Below are positions 26,972 to 35,865 of a stretch of 64,000 nt of DNA, piece by piece; position 1 is the stretch's first letter; the number at the start of each line of letters is the position of its first letter. The notes under the pieces are model-generated. The model saw nothing but the letters and a program-made list of their open reading frames with translations, searched no databases and was not told the origin of the DNA. Origin of the DNA: Oscillospiraceae bacterium (lineage in GTDB: Bacteria > Bacillota > Clostridia > Saccharofermentanales > Saccharofermentanaceae); NCBI GenBank assembly GCA_900176545.1, contig FWXP01000001.1:124001-188000 (forward strand), written 5' to 3'. The position numbers and the translations under genes are program-made.

Positions 26972-27532
26972 ATGATTGACAACGAAGAGACAAGAGAATG
27001 GCGTAAGCCAACCGATGAAGAGTTGGAGGTCGTAAGACGGAATACCAAGATCTTTGCAGAATACTATATGGGTATGGCTAAATCCGTCGGGATCTGTGCT
27101 GCTATCGCATTAGGCGTTACGGCTTATTGTGTGTACTTCCTTATTAGATATGGCGGTACGGAAGCACTTGCCGCCGTGATAGTTCTTGCAGTGATCGACC
27201 TTTGCTTTCTAATCAGTATCTTAAGGAAGATTAAAAAGGCAAGGTTTATCCTTAAGAGCAGTAATGAAGGTACTGTGTGGGTTAGAGATGCTGTTGTTAT
27301 GGACAAGCGCTGTGCTACATCAACGAAGAATCATTCTGAGATGTATTTCATCGATGCTCATATCGATAACTTTAACGGCTCTTATGAAGATTCCAACCGA
27401 TCTTACTCTGTCTCAGCTTATATCTATTCGATCCTGCATAAAGGCGACAGATTCATTGACGTAAGATATGACCCTGAACTAGATGGTGAGCCTTATCTCA
27501 TAATCGAACATCTATGGAGTGCATGCATATGA
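26972..27532 (+). CDS. Small membrane protein of unknown function
   Basis: 186 residues. Charged N-terminus, then two transmembrane segments (about 31-51 and 57-78), then a soluble C-terminal half of about 105 residues with no motif I recognise. Probably an inner-membrane protein with both ends on the same side. It overlaps the HAD phosphatase gene by 4 bp (ATGA), so the two are coupled. No strong ribosome binding site is seen. Function not assigned. Confidence 0.6.
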   Translation: MIDNEETREWRKPTDEELEVVRRNTKIFAEYYMGMAKSVGICAAIALGVTAYCVYFLIRYGGTEALAAVIVLAVIDLCFLISILRKIKKARFILKSSNEGTVWVRDAVVMDKRCATSTKNHSEMYFIDAHIDNFNGSYEDSNRSYSVSAYIYSILHKGDRFIDVRYDPELDGEPYLIIEHLWSACI

Positions 27533-28371
27533 AGACCTTATATGTATCAGATCTTGACGGGACCTTGATGAGAAGCAGTATCGAACTGTCTTCGTATACG
27601 ATAGAGAAGATAAACGAGCTTATCTCTCGCGGGCTTTCTTTTACCTATGCGACTGCAAGATCCATAAACAGTGCCAGGGAGATAGCAGGGGATCTTAAGA
27701 TAGAGCTTCCTGTAGTTACCAGAAACGGAGCAGTACTTGCTGATAACTCTACAGGTAAGTATATAGAGCGCAAGATATTTACCTCGGAGCAGGTGGACAG
27801 GCTTAAGTTGATTTCATCGGTTATAGGAAGATATGGATTTGTCTCATGCTTTGTCGGAGACAATATGTATAAGCAGTGTCTTGAAGGTGAGCATTCTTCG
27901 GAATTTCAGGGATATATCGACTACTATACGGAACGAAATGATAAGAACTTAAGATTGGTATCTGATCAGGATGAGCTCTTTATCGGATATCCCGGATATC
28001 TGACACTTATAGCGTCTAAGGAAGTATTGGAACCTTACTATAACGAAGTCGTTAAGTACAGTGATTGGGAGATCGTATTCTCCAGGGATTCCTACAGAGA
28101 TGAGTATTGGCTTGAGGTAGCCCCGAAGAACAGCACTAAGGCAAAGAGCCTTCAGATACTGAAGGAACAGCTTGGATTTGACAGGCTTGTTGTATTCGGA
28201 GATTCCGTTAACGATAAGTCTATGTTCGAGATAGCAGACGAAGCTTATGCAGTATCTAATGCTATAGATGATCTGAAGGCTATGGCTACATCTGTTATCG
28301 GTACCAACGATGAGGATGCGGTAGCAAGGTTCCTTGAAGAGGTATACGGGAGAGAAGATATAGATGGATGA
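27529..28371 (+). CDS. HAD-superfamily (Cof-type) phosphatase
   Basis: 280 residues from ATG 27529, chosen because it overlaps the previous stop (ATGA), has GGAG at 27516-27519 and starts MKTLYVSDLDGTLM. Motif I is DLDGT (Asp8, Asp10), and motif IV is VVFGDSVNDKSMFE, typical of Cof/YbiV-type sugar-phosphate phosphatases with a C2 cap. Soluble and Mg-dependent. The substrate cannot be read from sequence. It forms a small operon with the membrane protein before it and the GNAT gene after it (8-bp overlap). Confidence 0.88.
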   Translation: MKTLYVSDLDGTLMRSSIELSSYTIEKINELISRGLSFTYATARSINSAREIAGDLKIELPVVTRNGAVLADNSTGKYIERKIFTSEQVDRLKLISSVIGRYGFVSCFVGDNMYKQCLEGEHSSEFQGYIDYYTERNDKNLRLVSDQDELFIGYPGYLTLIASKEVLEPYYNEVVKYSDWEIVFSRDSYRDEYWLEVAPKNSTKAKSLQILKEQLGFDRLVVFGDSVNDKSMFEIADEAYAVSNAIDDLKAMATSVIGTNDEDAVARFLEEVYGREDIDG

Positions 28372-28909
28372 GATATTTCTTATAGAGCCGGATCTGTCCT
28401 ACGCAGATGATATATGGGAATTCAGGCAGGAAGTTCTGGATAGTGATGCAGATAACGAAGATCGTTTTGCAGGATGCATGTCATTGGACACTAGTTCATC
28501 TTCTGAAGAGTGGATAAGGATATGTGCTCTTCGTAAGTCTGCTGATACCTGTGAAAGTACTGGTGCAGCGGTTCCTTCCACTATGTATCTGGCAGTCCGT
28601 AAGAGTGATAACAGAATAGTAGGCATAACGGATCTAAGGCACCATATAGATCATCCGATACTCGGAACATGGGGTGGACACAGCGGTTATACGGTGCGCC
28701 CTTCCGAGAGGGGAAAAGGATATGCTAAAGAGATACTGCGCCTTAATATCCTTAATGCCAAAGCTATGGGGATAGAGAAGATGCTCGTAACATGTGATGT
28801 GAATAATCCGGCGAGTGAGAAAACGATATTGGCTAACGGCGGCGTATATGAGAAGACTATCGAAGTAGACGGATCTCTTATGAAGAGATATTGGATAACT
28901 GTCTCCTGA
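28364..28909 (+). CDS. GNAT-family N-acetyltransferase
   Basis: 181 residues. The acetyl-CoA binding motif is RPSERGKGYAKEILRLNI (about 111-128), and the later CDVNNPASEKTILANGG is typical of GNAT enzymes acting on small molecules or aminoglycoside-like substrates. The start overlaps the HAD gene by 8 bp. No membrane segment. Substrate unknown. Confidence 0.88.
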   Translation: MDEIFLIEPDLSYADDIWEFRQEVLDSDADNEDRFAGCMSLDTSSSSEEWIRICALRKSADTCESTGAAVPSTMYLAVRKSDNRIVGITDLRHHIDHPILGTWGGHSGYTVRPSERGKGYAKEILRLNILNAKAMGIEKMLVTCDVNNPASEKTILANGGVYEKTIEVDGSLMKRYWITVS

Positions 28910-28950
28910 GCTTACGTGACGATTCTGTCATTTATGTAAATCCCTCTATG

Positions 28951-28959
28951 TGATAAAAT
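28951..28959 (+). promoter_or_regulatory. Extended -10 promoter
   Basis: TGATAAAAT (TGn plus TAAAAT at 28954-28959) with a weak TTTATG 17 bp upstream. It is 45 bp before the start of the membrane protein at 29005. Confidence 0.5.
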
Positions 28960-29004
28960 ATGCACGGATAGTTATTTTGGAATATAGGTATAGAGGGACG
29001 TAAT

Positions 29005-29748
29005 ATGGTAAGGGATGACAATGGCTTTTACCGTGCTCAGATAATCGATATAGTTGTATTCTTCCTTGCTGCAACGATCTTGCAGATAGTTGATTCTGTC
29101 ATGAAGAGTCCTGACAGCTCTGTTATTACGAGAGAAGTCATGAAGGATCTGTGCGTCATTAAAGGATTAGGGTACATAAAGCTCGGATGCATAGTAGCAT
29201 TGATCATCGCGATAGCAGGTGTCTTAGTATATAACATTGCTAATGACTCCGACTATGAGGATGAATTTAAGAGGATCGGACGTATAGTATCGGTGATAAC
29301 TATACCTGTATTTATTGCTATAGCAAGCAGCGGGATTCCTCTTGTATTCGGTACTCCTTCTGTTGAGTCCGTAACAGTTGTTCAGGTAATAGATATCCCT
29401 CATGCCTCCGGGAGAACTACGCATAAGGAATCGGACTATAAGCTTATTCTGTCCGATGGCCGCACCTTAATGGGAGAATCGCTTGATAACAAGCATGTCA
29501 AAGAGGGTGAGGAGTTCTACCTGATCATCTGTAATGATAAGATCCAGTTTATCTATTCGACTCAGGATCATTCTGTAGCTTCTGATGCCGGGATGACAGT
29601 CTATGAGACTGAACCTACGGAGACTACTATTCAGACTTTGCCTGACGGCCGTGTGGTGTTACCGCTTGATCCCGATGAATACTCGGAAGAAGCAGTGATA
29701 TCTTCCTGGGAAGCAGAGGCCGCCACAGCAACAAATGAGTCAGAATAA
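29005..29748 (+). CDS. Membrane protein of unknown function with Thr/Glu-rich C-terminus
   Basis: 247 residues. Three transmembrane helices (about 11-29, 52-74 and 92-112) are followed by a soluble domain (about 115-195) that probably has a small beta fold (DYKLILSDGRTLMGESL), and an acidic, Thr/Ala-rich tail. No family recognised. Monocistronic by layout, with its own extended -10, and convergent with the DNA glycosylase gene 22 bp downstream. Confidence 0.6.
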   Translation: MVRDDNGFYRAQIIDIVVFFLAATILQIVDSVMKSPDSSVITREVMKDLCVIKGLGYIKLGCIVALIIAIAGVLVYNIANDSDYEDEFKRIGRIVSVITIPVFIAIASSGIPLVFGTPSVESVTVVQVIDIPHASGRTTHKESDYKLILSDGRTLMGESLDNKHVKEGEEFYLIICNDKIQFIYSTQDHSVASDAGMTVYETEPTETTIQTLPDGRVVLPLDPDEYSEEAVISSWEAEAATATNESE

Positions 29749-29770
29749 ATGTCTTTAATGCCGCGTGCTC

Positions 29771-30622
29771 TTACTTATGCGAATCCTCAAGCCTTTCGTA
29801 GAAGAACATAAACTGCTGCATTATGCCTGCAGTATCAGGGTATCTGCTACAATCGAATGAGCCGTTGTAGTACTTATCCTGGATGCGTTGTACCCATACA
29901 TCTACTGGGAATCTTCCCGTTCTGTGGAAAGCAAAGAGCATTATGCAGTTTGCGACCTTGGTGCCCACTCCGAACATAGACGTTAATGCTTCGTAGAGGC
30001 GGTCGTCGTCGTAAGAGTGCATTTCGGAAGGAAGGAGCTTACCGGAGTAGAAGTCTTCTACTGCTGAAAGAATATAAGGCGTCCTGTAGCCTGCTCCTAT
30101 GCCGTTTAATTCCTCTGCAGTAATACCTTTAAGCTCATTTACGGAAGGGAAGGAATAGTATTCTTTCTTTAAGGGCTTTACGAAATGCTCATCTAATGAA
30201 GGAAGCTTTATCTTCTTTCCTTTGAGCTCACTTAGTCTGTCTACGCAGGTAGTTATGGAGGGGATAGACCTTCTCTGGGATATTATGTAGCTTATGGTAG
30301 TTTCGAATACGTCCTGCCTTAGTATCCTTATGCCGTATCCGTAGGAGATGGCGTCCTGAAGGTAGTTATCTTTCCTGTCGGATCCTTCTACGGCTTTTAT
30401 GTAATCGGTATTAAGATCGAAATAATCTTTCCATATTTCCTCGAATTCTTCTTCGGTACAGGAGAAAGCAAAATCACCGTTGCTGAGAGATGCTATCTGA
30501 AGATACTTGCCGTGTGCAACGGTTTCCGTATGACTGTCGTCAATTGAATGGATCCTGAAGGCCTGACCGCTTAATGCGATCTTCTTGGGATCGAAGAAAT
30601 CTATATGTCTTACTACTGTCAT
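29771..30622 (-). CDS. 8-oxoguanine DNA glycosylase (Ogg1 type)
   Basis: 283 residues. The start at 30622 (MTVVRHIDFFDPKKIALSG) has AGAGG 5 bp upstream; a more distal in-frame start at 30682 is less likely. The HhH-GPD core is clear: ELNGIGAGYRTPYI, then FGVGTKVANCIMLFAF with the catalytic Lys, then GRFPVDVWVQRI with the catalytic Asp. The N-terminal domain (SGQAFRIHSI) fits OGG_N. It removes 8-oxoG from DNA as a bifunctional glycosylase/lyase. Stand-alone gene. Confidence 0.9.
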   Translation of the reverse strand: MTVVRHIDFFDPKKIALSGQAFRIHSIDDSHTETVAHGKYLQIASLSNGDFAFSCTEEEFEEIWKDYFDLNTDYIKAVEGSDRKDNYLQDAISYGYGIRILRQDVFETTISYIISQRRSIPSITTCVDRLSELKGKKIKLPSLDEHFVKPLKKEYYSFPSVNELKGITAEELNGIGAGYRTPYILSAVEDFYSGKLLPSEMHSYDDDRLYEALTSMFGVGTKVANCIMLFAFHRTGRFPVDVWVQRIQDKYYNGSFDCSRYPDTAGIMQQFMFFYERLEDSHK

Positions 30623-30744
30623 TATTGCCTCTGGTATTTTAGTGTATAATTGACAGGTCAAGTATAAACTCTTTGAGGTCACATTGCGAGGTGGAGTGAG
30701 TTTTTACCCATTATTGCCTCAAAACCTTAACAGAAGGTCGCGAT

Positions 30745-30840
30745 ATGATTGGTAGAGTATATACGCAGGTAAAAGATGGTTATGTAGAAGTCTGTCTGAG
30801 AATTAGACAGGAAACTAAAAGAAAGAGAGTGTTATTATGA
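30745..30840 (+). CDS. Possible 31-residue leader peptide before the ChW protein
   Basis: ATG 30745 has AGAAGG 8 bp upstream, and the frame ends in a TGA that overlaps the ATG of the next gene (ATGA). The peptide starts MIGRVYTQVKDGYVEV and ends with several Lys/Arg. A 6-bp hairpin (CTGTCT/AGACAG, 30792-30810) lies within it. It could be translated and coupled to the next gene, or be chance. Confidence 0.3.
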   Translation: MIGRVYTQVKDGYVEVCLRIRQETKRKRVLL

Positions 30841-32882
30841 TCAAGAAAAGGATTGCGGCAGTCGCAGCGACTCTTGTCGCGTCGGTCTCGCTGACAAACT
30901 TCCTAATCCCCGGTGTAACTGTAAGAGCTGCACTCGACAGTGCCGTCCAGGTCAATTACTGTACTCACGTACAGAATATCGGATGGCAGAACCCCGTTTC
31001 TAACGGTGACGTAGCAGGTACGGAGGGACAGTCTTTAAGGCTTGAGGCTCTTAAGGTCACCCTCAGTACTGATATGGATCTCGGTATCGAGTACAGATCC
31101 CATATCCAGAATATCGGTTGGGAGGAGACCTGGCACGCTAACGGCGATATGTCCGGTACAGAGGGTCAGTCTTTAAGACTCGAGGCTATCGAGATCAGGC
31201 TTACAGGTTCCGAGGCTGCTAATTACGATGTCTGGTATTGTACTCATGTACAGAATATCGGATGGATGGATTGGGTAAAGAACGGTGAAAGATCCGGTAC
31301 AGAAGGATTCTCCTTAAGACAGGAGGGACTTGCTATCGTTATCCTTCCTAAGGATTCTCCCGCACCTGCAAATATCGGCGGTGTTCCTGCTACACCTGCA
31401 CCTTCCAATGATCCCGTACCTCTTGAGAACGGTCTTTCATATTCGACACATGTTCAGAACATCGGATGGCAGGAGTACGTAGCTGCAGGTTCCATGGCAG
31501 GTACTACAGGTCAGTCCTTAAGACTTGAGGGTATCAAGATCAACCTTACCGATCTTGACGGTGTAAGTGTTCAGTATAAGACTCATATCCAGAATATCGG
31601 TTGGGAGTCTACCTGGAAGAATAATAATGAGCTTTCCGGTACTTCAGGCCAGTCCTTGAGACTTGAGGCTATCATGATCCAGCTCACAGGTCCCAATGCC
31701 GCTAACTACGATATCTACTATCGTACACATATCCAGAATATCGGTTGGTCCGACTGGGCATATAACGGTAACCCTTGCGGTAGTGCAGGTTACTCTTACA
31801 GACTTGAGGCTATCGAGATCCAGATCCTTCCCGTAGGTTCTGCTGCTCCCGGAAGCACAGCTGTTGCTTTCCATCAGGCTGACGGACAGGCTCAGGCAGA
31901 GGTTCCCCTTGCAGTTGCAGGTGATCTTTCCAACTATCCTGCGAATGTACAGCCCTATGTAAATACTCCTTCCGATCCTGATTTTGAGGCATCTATCGCA
32001 GGATTCCCCGATACTTACAAGCCTTATCTTCGTGCTCTTCATGCTGAGCATCCCTCATGGGCTTTCAGCCCCGTAGACTGCGGAAGCTGGGAGAATGCTC
32101 TTAACCTTGAGACACGTGACGGTGTATCCCTCGCAGCTAATGCAAGATATCAGGATCCTAACCGTCCTCAGGTAGTAGATGCAGGCGGCTGGAGAAATGC
32201 TTCCCGTGAGTGCGTAGCATTCTATCTCGACCCCAGAAATTCACTTACGACTTCTACCGTATTCCAGTTCGTAGATCTTCGTAATCCCGGCAATATCTCT
32301 GCTCAGGCAGTATCTGCCATCACATCCGGAACTTATCTTGCAGGCCTTGAGACAACTATCTATACAGCAGGCCAGAATGCAAACCTCAATCCTCTCTTTG
32401 TAGCATCTCATGCTATCCAGGAGTGCGGTGTTCACGGAAGTGATTCCTCTAACGGTACAAACGGCGTTTATAACCACTTTAATATCGGTGCTACAAACGG
32501 TGACGGTGCAGTAAGCAGAGGTCTTAACTTCGCTGCTAACGGTATCAACAATCCTAACTATCCCGATTTTAATGCGAGATATAACATTCCCTGGACATCC
32601 CCTGATCTTTCCTTGACGAACGGATCTCGCTGGATCTTCAATAACTATACATCCCAGGGTCAGAATACCATCTACTTCATGCGATTTAATACTCGTTTGA
32701 ATAACTGCTATTCCATCGGCGGACACCAGTATATGTGTGCTACCGCATCTGCCCGTAATGAAGGTATCAGGATGGCTAACGGCTATACTGCAAGCGGACT
32801 TATCAACAATGCAATGACATTCTACATTCCTGTATATTCAGGACTTCCCGCTGCACCTTCTCCAGATCCCGGACAGGGCTGA
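30837..32882 (+). CDS. Secreted ChW-repeat protein with glucosaminidase-like domain
   Basis: 681 residues. Signal peptide (1 to about 31, ending GVTVRA). Six ChW repeats (about 39-342), each with H(V/I)QNIGW and GT(E/S/T)GQSLRLE, arranged as two sets of three separated by a Pro/Ala linker. Then a 275-residue catalytic-looking domain with AFYLDPRN, FQF, LNPLFVASHAIQE (probable catalytic Glu near 529) and VYNHFNIGA, features of GH73-like endo-beta-N-acetylglucosaminidases. It ends in a Pro-rich tail without a membrane anchor. It probably binds the cell surface through ChW repeats and trims peptidoglycan. Confidence 0.85.
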   Translation: MIKKRIAAVAATLVASVSLTNFLIPGVTVRAALDSAVQVNYCTHVQNIGWQNPVSNGDVAGTEGQSLRLEALKVTLSTDMDLGIEYRSHIQNIGWEETWHANGDMSGTEGQSLRLEAIEIRLTGSEAANYDVWYCTHVQNIGWMDWVKNGERSGTEGFSLRQEGLAIVILPKDSPAPANIGGVPATPAPSNDPVPLENGLSYSTHVQNIGWQEYVAAGSMAGTTGQSLRLEGIKINLTDLDGVSVQYKTHIQNIGWESTWKNNNELSGTSGQSLRLEAIMIQLTGPNAANYDIYYRTHIQNIGWSDWAYNGNPCGSAGYSYRLEAIEIQILPVGSAAPGSTAVAFHQADGQAQAEVPLAVAGDLSNYPANVQPYVNTPSDPDFEASIAGFPDTYKPYLRALHAEHPSWAFSPVDCGSWENALNLETRDGVSLAANARYQDPNRPQVVDAGGWRNASRECVAFYLDPRNSLTTSTVFQFVDLRNPGNISAQAVSAITSGTYLAGLETTIYTAGQNANLNPLFVASHAIQECGVHGSDSSNGTNGVYNHFNIGATNGDGAVSRGLNFAANGINNPNYPDFNARYNIPWTSPDLSLTNGSRWIFNNYTSQGQNTIYFMRFNTRLNNCYSIGGHQYMCATASARNEGIRMANGYTASGLINNAMTFYIPVYSGLPAAPSPDPGQG

Positions 32883-32901
32883 TCCTATATCGTAAGATAA
32901 C

Positions 32902-32937
32902 AAAAGAGGCGTTCACTTATATGTGAGCGCCTCTTTT
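32902..32937. terminator. Bidirectional terminator between convergent genes
   Basis: 15-bp stem (AAAAGAGGCGTTCAC with 32923-32937), loop TTATAT, A-run before and T-run after. It serves both the ChW gene (plus) and the methyltransferase gene (minus). Confidence 0.9.
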
Positions 32938-32961
32938 ATTGTTCATTATCTAACAGTTTTA

Positions 32962-34155
32962 TCAGAGCTTGTAGTAGTTATTGAGCTGGCACTTTATATT
33001 GCCGTTATAGAGCTTCGTTCTCTTATCAGCCTTATGTCCCGTTGCTCTCTCGAAGCTGTCGTCAGGGGAGATGACTGAGAGACGGATGCCTTTCTGGCAT
33101 TTACCCTTGTTGGTAAGATATGTCCTTGCGATCATCTTATAGATCTCGTCAGCTTCCTCAGGCGTTAAGAGACGTCCGCCGTAAGGAGGATTGGTAAGGA
33201 CAAGCTGCCTGTCAAAGTTTGTGATCTTAGCAAGGGAAGAGGGTGTCCTGGTCTCTGCATCTGCTACTGCGAACTTTATAAGATGTTCTACGCCTGCAGC
33301 CTTAGCATTCTCTCTGGCGTTGGCGATAGCTTTAGGATCGATATCGGAACCGTAGAAGTAGATATCGTCAGTAGCGGACAGATCTTCTTCCTCGAGAGCT
33401 TCATCTCTTACCTTATCTCTTATATTACTTCCGATATAGGGAAGAGACTCATATGCGAAATGCCTGTTCTTGCCGGGAGCGACATTACATGAGATGAGTG
33501 CTGCTTCTATAAGGATAGTACCTGAGCCGCAGAAGGGATCCACCAGCGCTTCAAAGCCGTAAGGCTTGAACCTGGCAAGAGATACCATCCCTGCTGCCAG
33601 AGTCTCTCTTATGGGAGCTTCGTGCATAAGGGGACGGTAACCGCGCTTGTGAAGACCGTCACCTGAGGTATCGATCATCATACGGACATTATCTTCTACG
33701 ATTCCGAATTGCACCTTTACGGTGCCTTTCTTTCTGTCTTCAGCAATGATGCCGTCTTCGCTCAGGCCTCTGCTCTTACAGATGGATCTTACGATAGCTT
33801 TCTTACTAAGACTTTGAAGTGCGCTTATTCCGTATAACTTGGACTTACGAGAAAAACCGTTGACGATTATCTCGTAACCTGTCGGGATAAAATCATTCCA
33901 GGGAAGCTTAACGCATTCATCAAAAAACTGTTCGAATGTATCCGCGAAAAACTCACCTGTCTCGAAGAAGACACGTTCGCCTCTTCTGATCCACATGTTG
34001 ACTCTAGCCACATCGGTTTCCCAATCGGCGTCAGAAACGCTTAGTGTTACGACTCCGTCAGTAACAGTGATGTTCTCTTTGTCATAACCTATATTTGTCA
34101 GGTCTTCTCTTACTAAACTCTCAAGACCGAAGAGCGTTGTGATAATAATTTTCAT
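32962..34155 (-). CDS. THUMP-domain class I methyltransferase (RlmL/YpsC-type)
   Basis: 397 residues. An N-terminal THUMP region (about 1-155) starting MKIIITTLFGLESLV, then a SAM-dependent methylase with VDPFCGSGTILIEAALIS (motif I), YGSDIDPKAI and LTNPPYGG (the catalytic NPPY-type motif of N2-guanine/N6-adenine methylases). It most likely methylates 23S rRNA guanine (G2445-type), as known for RlmL/YpsC relatives. The start is well supported by conservation, yet there is no Shine-Dalgarno and an extended -10 lies 7 nt before the ATG, suggesting a leaderless mRNA. Confidence 0.9.
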   Translation of the reverse strand: MKIIITTLFGLESLVREDLTNIGYDKENITVTDGVVTLSVSDADWETDVARVNMWIRRGERVFFETGEFFADTFEQFFDECVKLPWNDFIPTGYEIIVNGFSRKSKLYGISALQSLSKKAIVRSICKSRGLSEDGIIAEDRKKGTVKVQFGIVEDNVRMMIDTSGDGLHKRGYRPLMHEAPIRETLAAGMVSLARFKPYGFEALVDPFCGSGTILIEAALISCNVAPGKNRHFAYESLPYIGSNIRDKVRDEALEEEDLSATDDIYFYGSDIDPKAIANARENAKAAGVEHLIKFAVADAETRTPSSLAKITNFDRQLVLTNPPYGGRLLTPEEADEIYKMIARTYLTNKGKCQKGIRLSVISPDDSFERATGHKADKRTKLYNGNIKCQLNNYYKL

Positions 34156-34161
34156 AGGGAG

Positions 34162-34170
34162 ATTATAGCA
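34162..34170 (-). promoter_or_regulatory. Extended -10 promoter just before the methyltransferase start
   Basis: On the minus strand TGCTATAAT; TATAAT occupies 34162-34167 and the ATG begins at 34155. A transcript starting 7 nt after the -10 would begin at the start codon. Confidence 0.5.
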
Positions 34171-34350
34171 GAAAAATACCAGTCATGAATCGGCGTGAGT
34201 ATTTTATTTGTCAATACCGAATTTGATAAATTTTGTGTCCTTGAGTGGTGGACACATAGAGTTAGAACGAGTGTTCTTATATCCAAAAAGCACTGAATAT
34301 CTTGCGTTAACATTTCTGTAACATTTGTGCATTTGTTTTGTAACACAAAG

Positions 34351-34530
34351 TGTTCATAATTCCAAACATAATGATTTCAAGGCATAAGCAATACTTTGAA
34401 ATTCAAACCCTTGTTTTTCAGTTATCAACAGAGTTATGAACATTATGAACATTTTTGTGCATTATTTTTGTGTTCAAAAGGGGTTATGCACATATATAAA
34501 TAAATTGTCTTTGACAGAAAATGTTCACAA
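34351..34530. repeat. Cluster of TTATGAACA-like 9-mers in the rlmL-proA spacer
   Basis: The 429-bp spacer (34156-34584) has no gene. Related 9-mers: TTATGAACA at 34351-34359 (minus), 34434-34442 and 34443-34451 (adjacent tandem); TTATCAACA at 34422-34430; TTATGCACA at 34484-34492; TTTTGAACA at 34471-34479 (minus); TTGTGAACA at 34522-34530 (minus). They resemble DnaA boxes (TTATNCACA), but only one matches that consensus. The AT-rich DNA upstream (34200-34350) has no other feature I can name. Confidence 0.65.
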
Positions 34531-34546
34531 ATCCCTGTAACATGAG

Positions 34547-34555
34547 TGTTATAAT
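34547..34555 (+). promoter_or_regulatory. Extended -10 promoter of the proA operon
   Basis: TGTTATAAT with perfect TATAAT at 34550-34555, 29 bp before proA. The -35 region is poor (TTCACA at 20-bp spacing) and overlaps the last 9-mer of the cluster. Confidence 0.6.
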
Positions 34556-34584
34556 CAAACGAGATAAAAATAAGGGGTGAACCT

Positions 34585-35865
34585 ATGTCAGATATAAGTT
34601 CAATGGCAGCGGCAGCTAAGGCCGCATCCCACAAGATGGCGGTCCTTGACAGTGAGGTCAAGAACAATGCGTTAAAGCTTATCGCAGAGGAACTCAATGC
34701 TTCTTCCGCTAAGATCTTCGAAGCTAATGTTATCGATATTAAGAATGCAGAGGAACAGAATCTCGATAAGCCTCTTCTTAAGAGACTCAAGTTCGATGAG
34801 AAGAAACTTAAGGAAGTTACTGACGGTATCGGCAGTCTTATAGGTCTTGATGAGCCTGTCGGAAGGAAGCTTCTTCATACTACATTAGATGACGGACTTG
34901 AGCTCTACAGAGTAACAAGCCCTATAGGTGTCATCGGAGTCATCTTTGAGTCACGTCCCGATGCTCTCGTACAGATCGCATCCCTTTGCCTTAAGAGCAG
35001 CAATGCCGTATTCCTTAAAGGCGGCAGGGAAGCTGAGAATACAAATAAGGTACTTGCTGATGTTATATATACTACGGGTGTAAAGGCAGGACTTCCCGAG
35101 GGATGGCTTCATCTTCTTACTACAAGGGAAGATGTTAATGCAATGCTTTCACTTGATAAGTACATCGACCTTATCATCCCCAGAGGATCTAATGCTTTTG
35201 TACAGTACATCATGAAGAACACGCTCATTCCCGTTATGGGACATGCTGACGGTGTATGTCATACGTATATCTCTGAGGATTGTGACAGGGATCTTGCTCT
35301 TAAGGTTCTGTTAGACGCAAAGACTCAGTATGTATCCGTATGTAATGCGACCGAGACACTTCTTATAGATGAGTCTTTGAAGGCAAGCTTCCTTCCCGTG
35401 ATCGTAGCTGCCCTTCGCGAAGCGGATGTAGAGATATTCGGTGATGAGCAGGTAAGCTCTATGTTCAGATGCGAGAAAGCATCCGAATGGCATCACGAAT
35501 ATCTTGATTATAAGATCGCTATCAAGCTCGTATCGGGTATCGACGAGGCTATCGAGCATATCAATACATATGGCTCCGGCCATACCGATGCTATAATCAC
35601 TTCCTCCAAGGAGAAGGCAGAGAAGTTTATGGATTCAGTCGATTCAGGAAGCGTCCTGGTCAACTGTTCCACCAGATTTGCTGACGGCTTCAGGTACGGA
35701 TTCGGTGCAGAGGTCGGTATCAGTACATCTAAGCTTCACGCAAGAGGACCTGTCGGCCTCGAGGGTCTCGTATCTTATAAGTACAAACTGTACGGTAACG
35801 GCCATATCGTGGCTGATTACTCTTCAGGTGATAAGAAATTCAAACATATAAGGAGAAACGTATGA
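34585..35865 (+). CDS. proA: Gamma-glutamyl phosphate reductase
   Basis: 426 residues, full length. Makes glutamate-5-semialdehyde from gamma-glutamyl phosphate with NADPH in proline synthesis. Family marks: VIFESRPDALVQIASLCLKS, FLKGGREAENTN, and the catalytic Cys in YVSVCNATETLL (about 253). Start ATG 34585 with AAGGGG upstream. proB is not adjacent, which is unusual since proBA pairs are common. It is coupled to the next gene by ATGA. Confidence 0.96.
   Translation: MSDISSMAAAAKAASHKMAVLDSEVKNNALKLIAEELNASSAKIFEANVIDIKNAEEQNLDKPLLKRLKFDEKKLKEVTDGIGSLIGLDEPVGRKLLHTTLDDGLELYRVTSPIGVIGVIFESRPDALVQIASLCLKSSNAVFLKGGREAENTNKVLADVIYTTGVKAGLPEGWLHLLTTREDVNAMLSLDKYIDLIIPRGSNAFVQYIMKNTLIPVMGHADGVCHTYISEDCDRDLALKVLLDAKTQYVSVCNATETLLIDESLKASFLPVIVAALREADVEIFGDEQVSSMFRCEKASEWHHEYLDYKIAIKLVSGIDEAIEHINTYGSGHTDAIITSSKEKAEKFMDSVDSGSVLVNCSTRFADGFRYGFGAEVGISTSKLHARGPVGLEGLVSYKYKLYGNGHIVADYSSGDKKFKHIRRNV

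Noticed and set aside
34156-34584. Chromosome origin (oriC)
   Set aside because: DnaA-like boxes are present, but only one fits TTATNCACA, and dnaA, dnaN and rpmH are not nearby. Kept only as an unexplained motif cluster.
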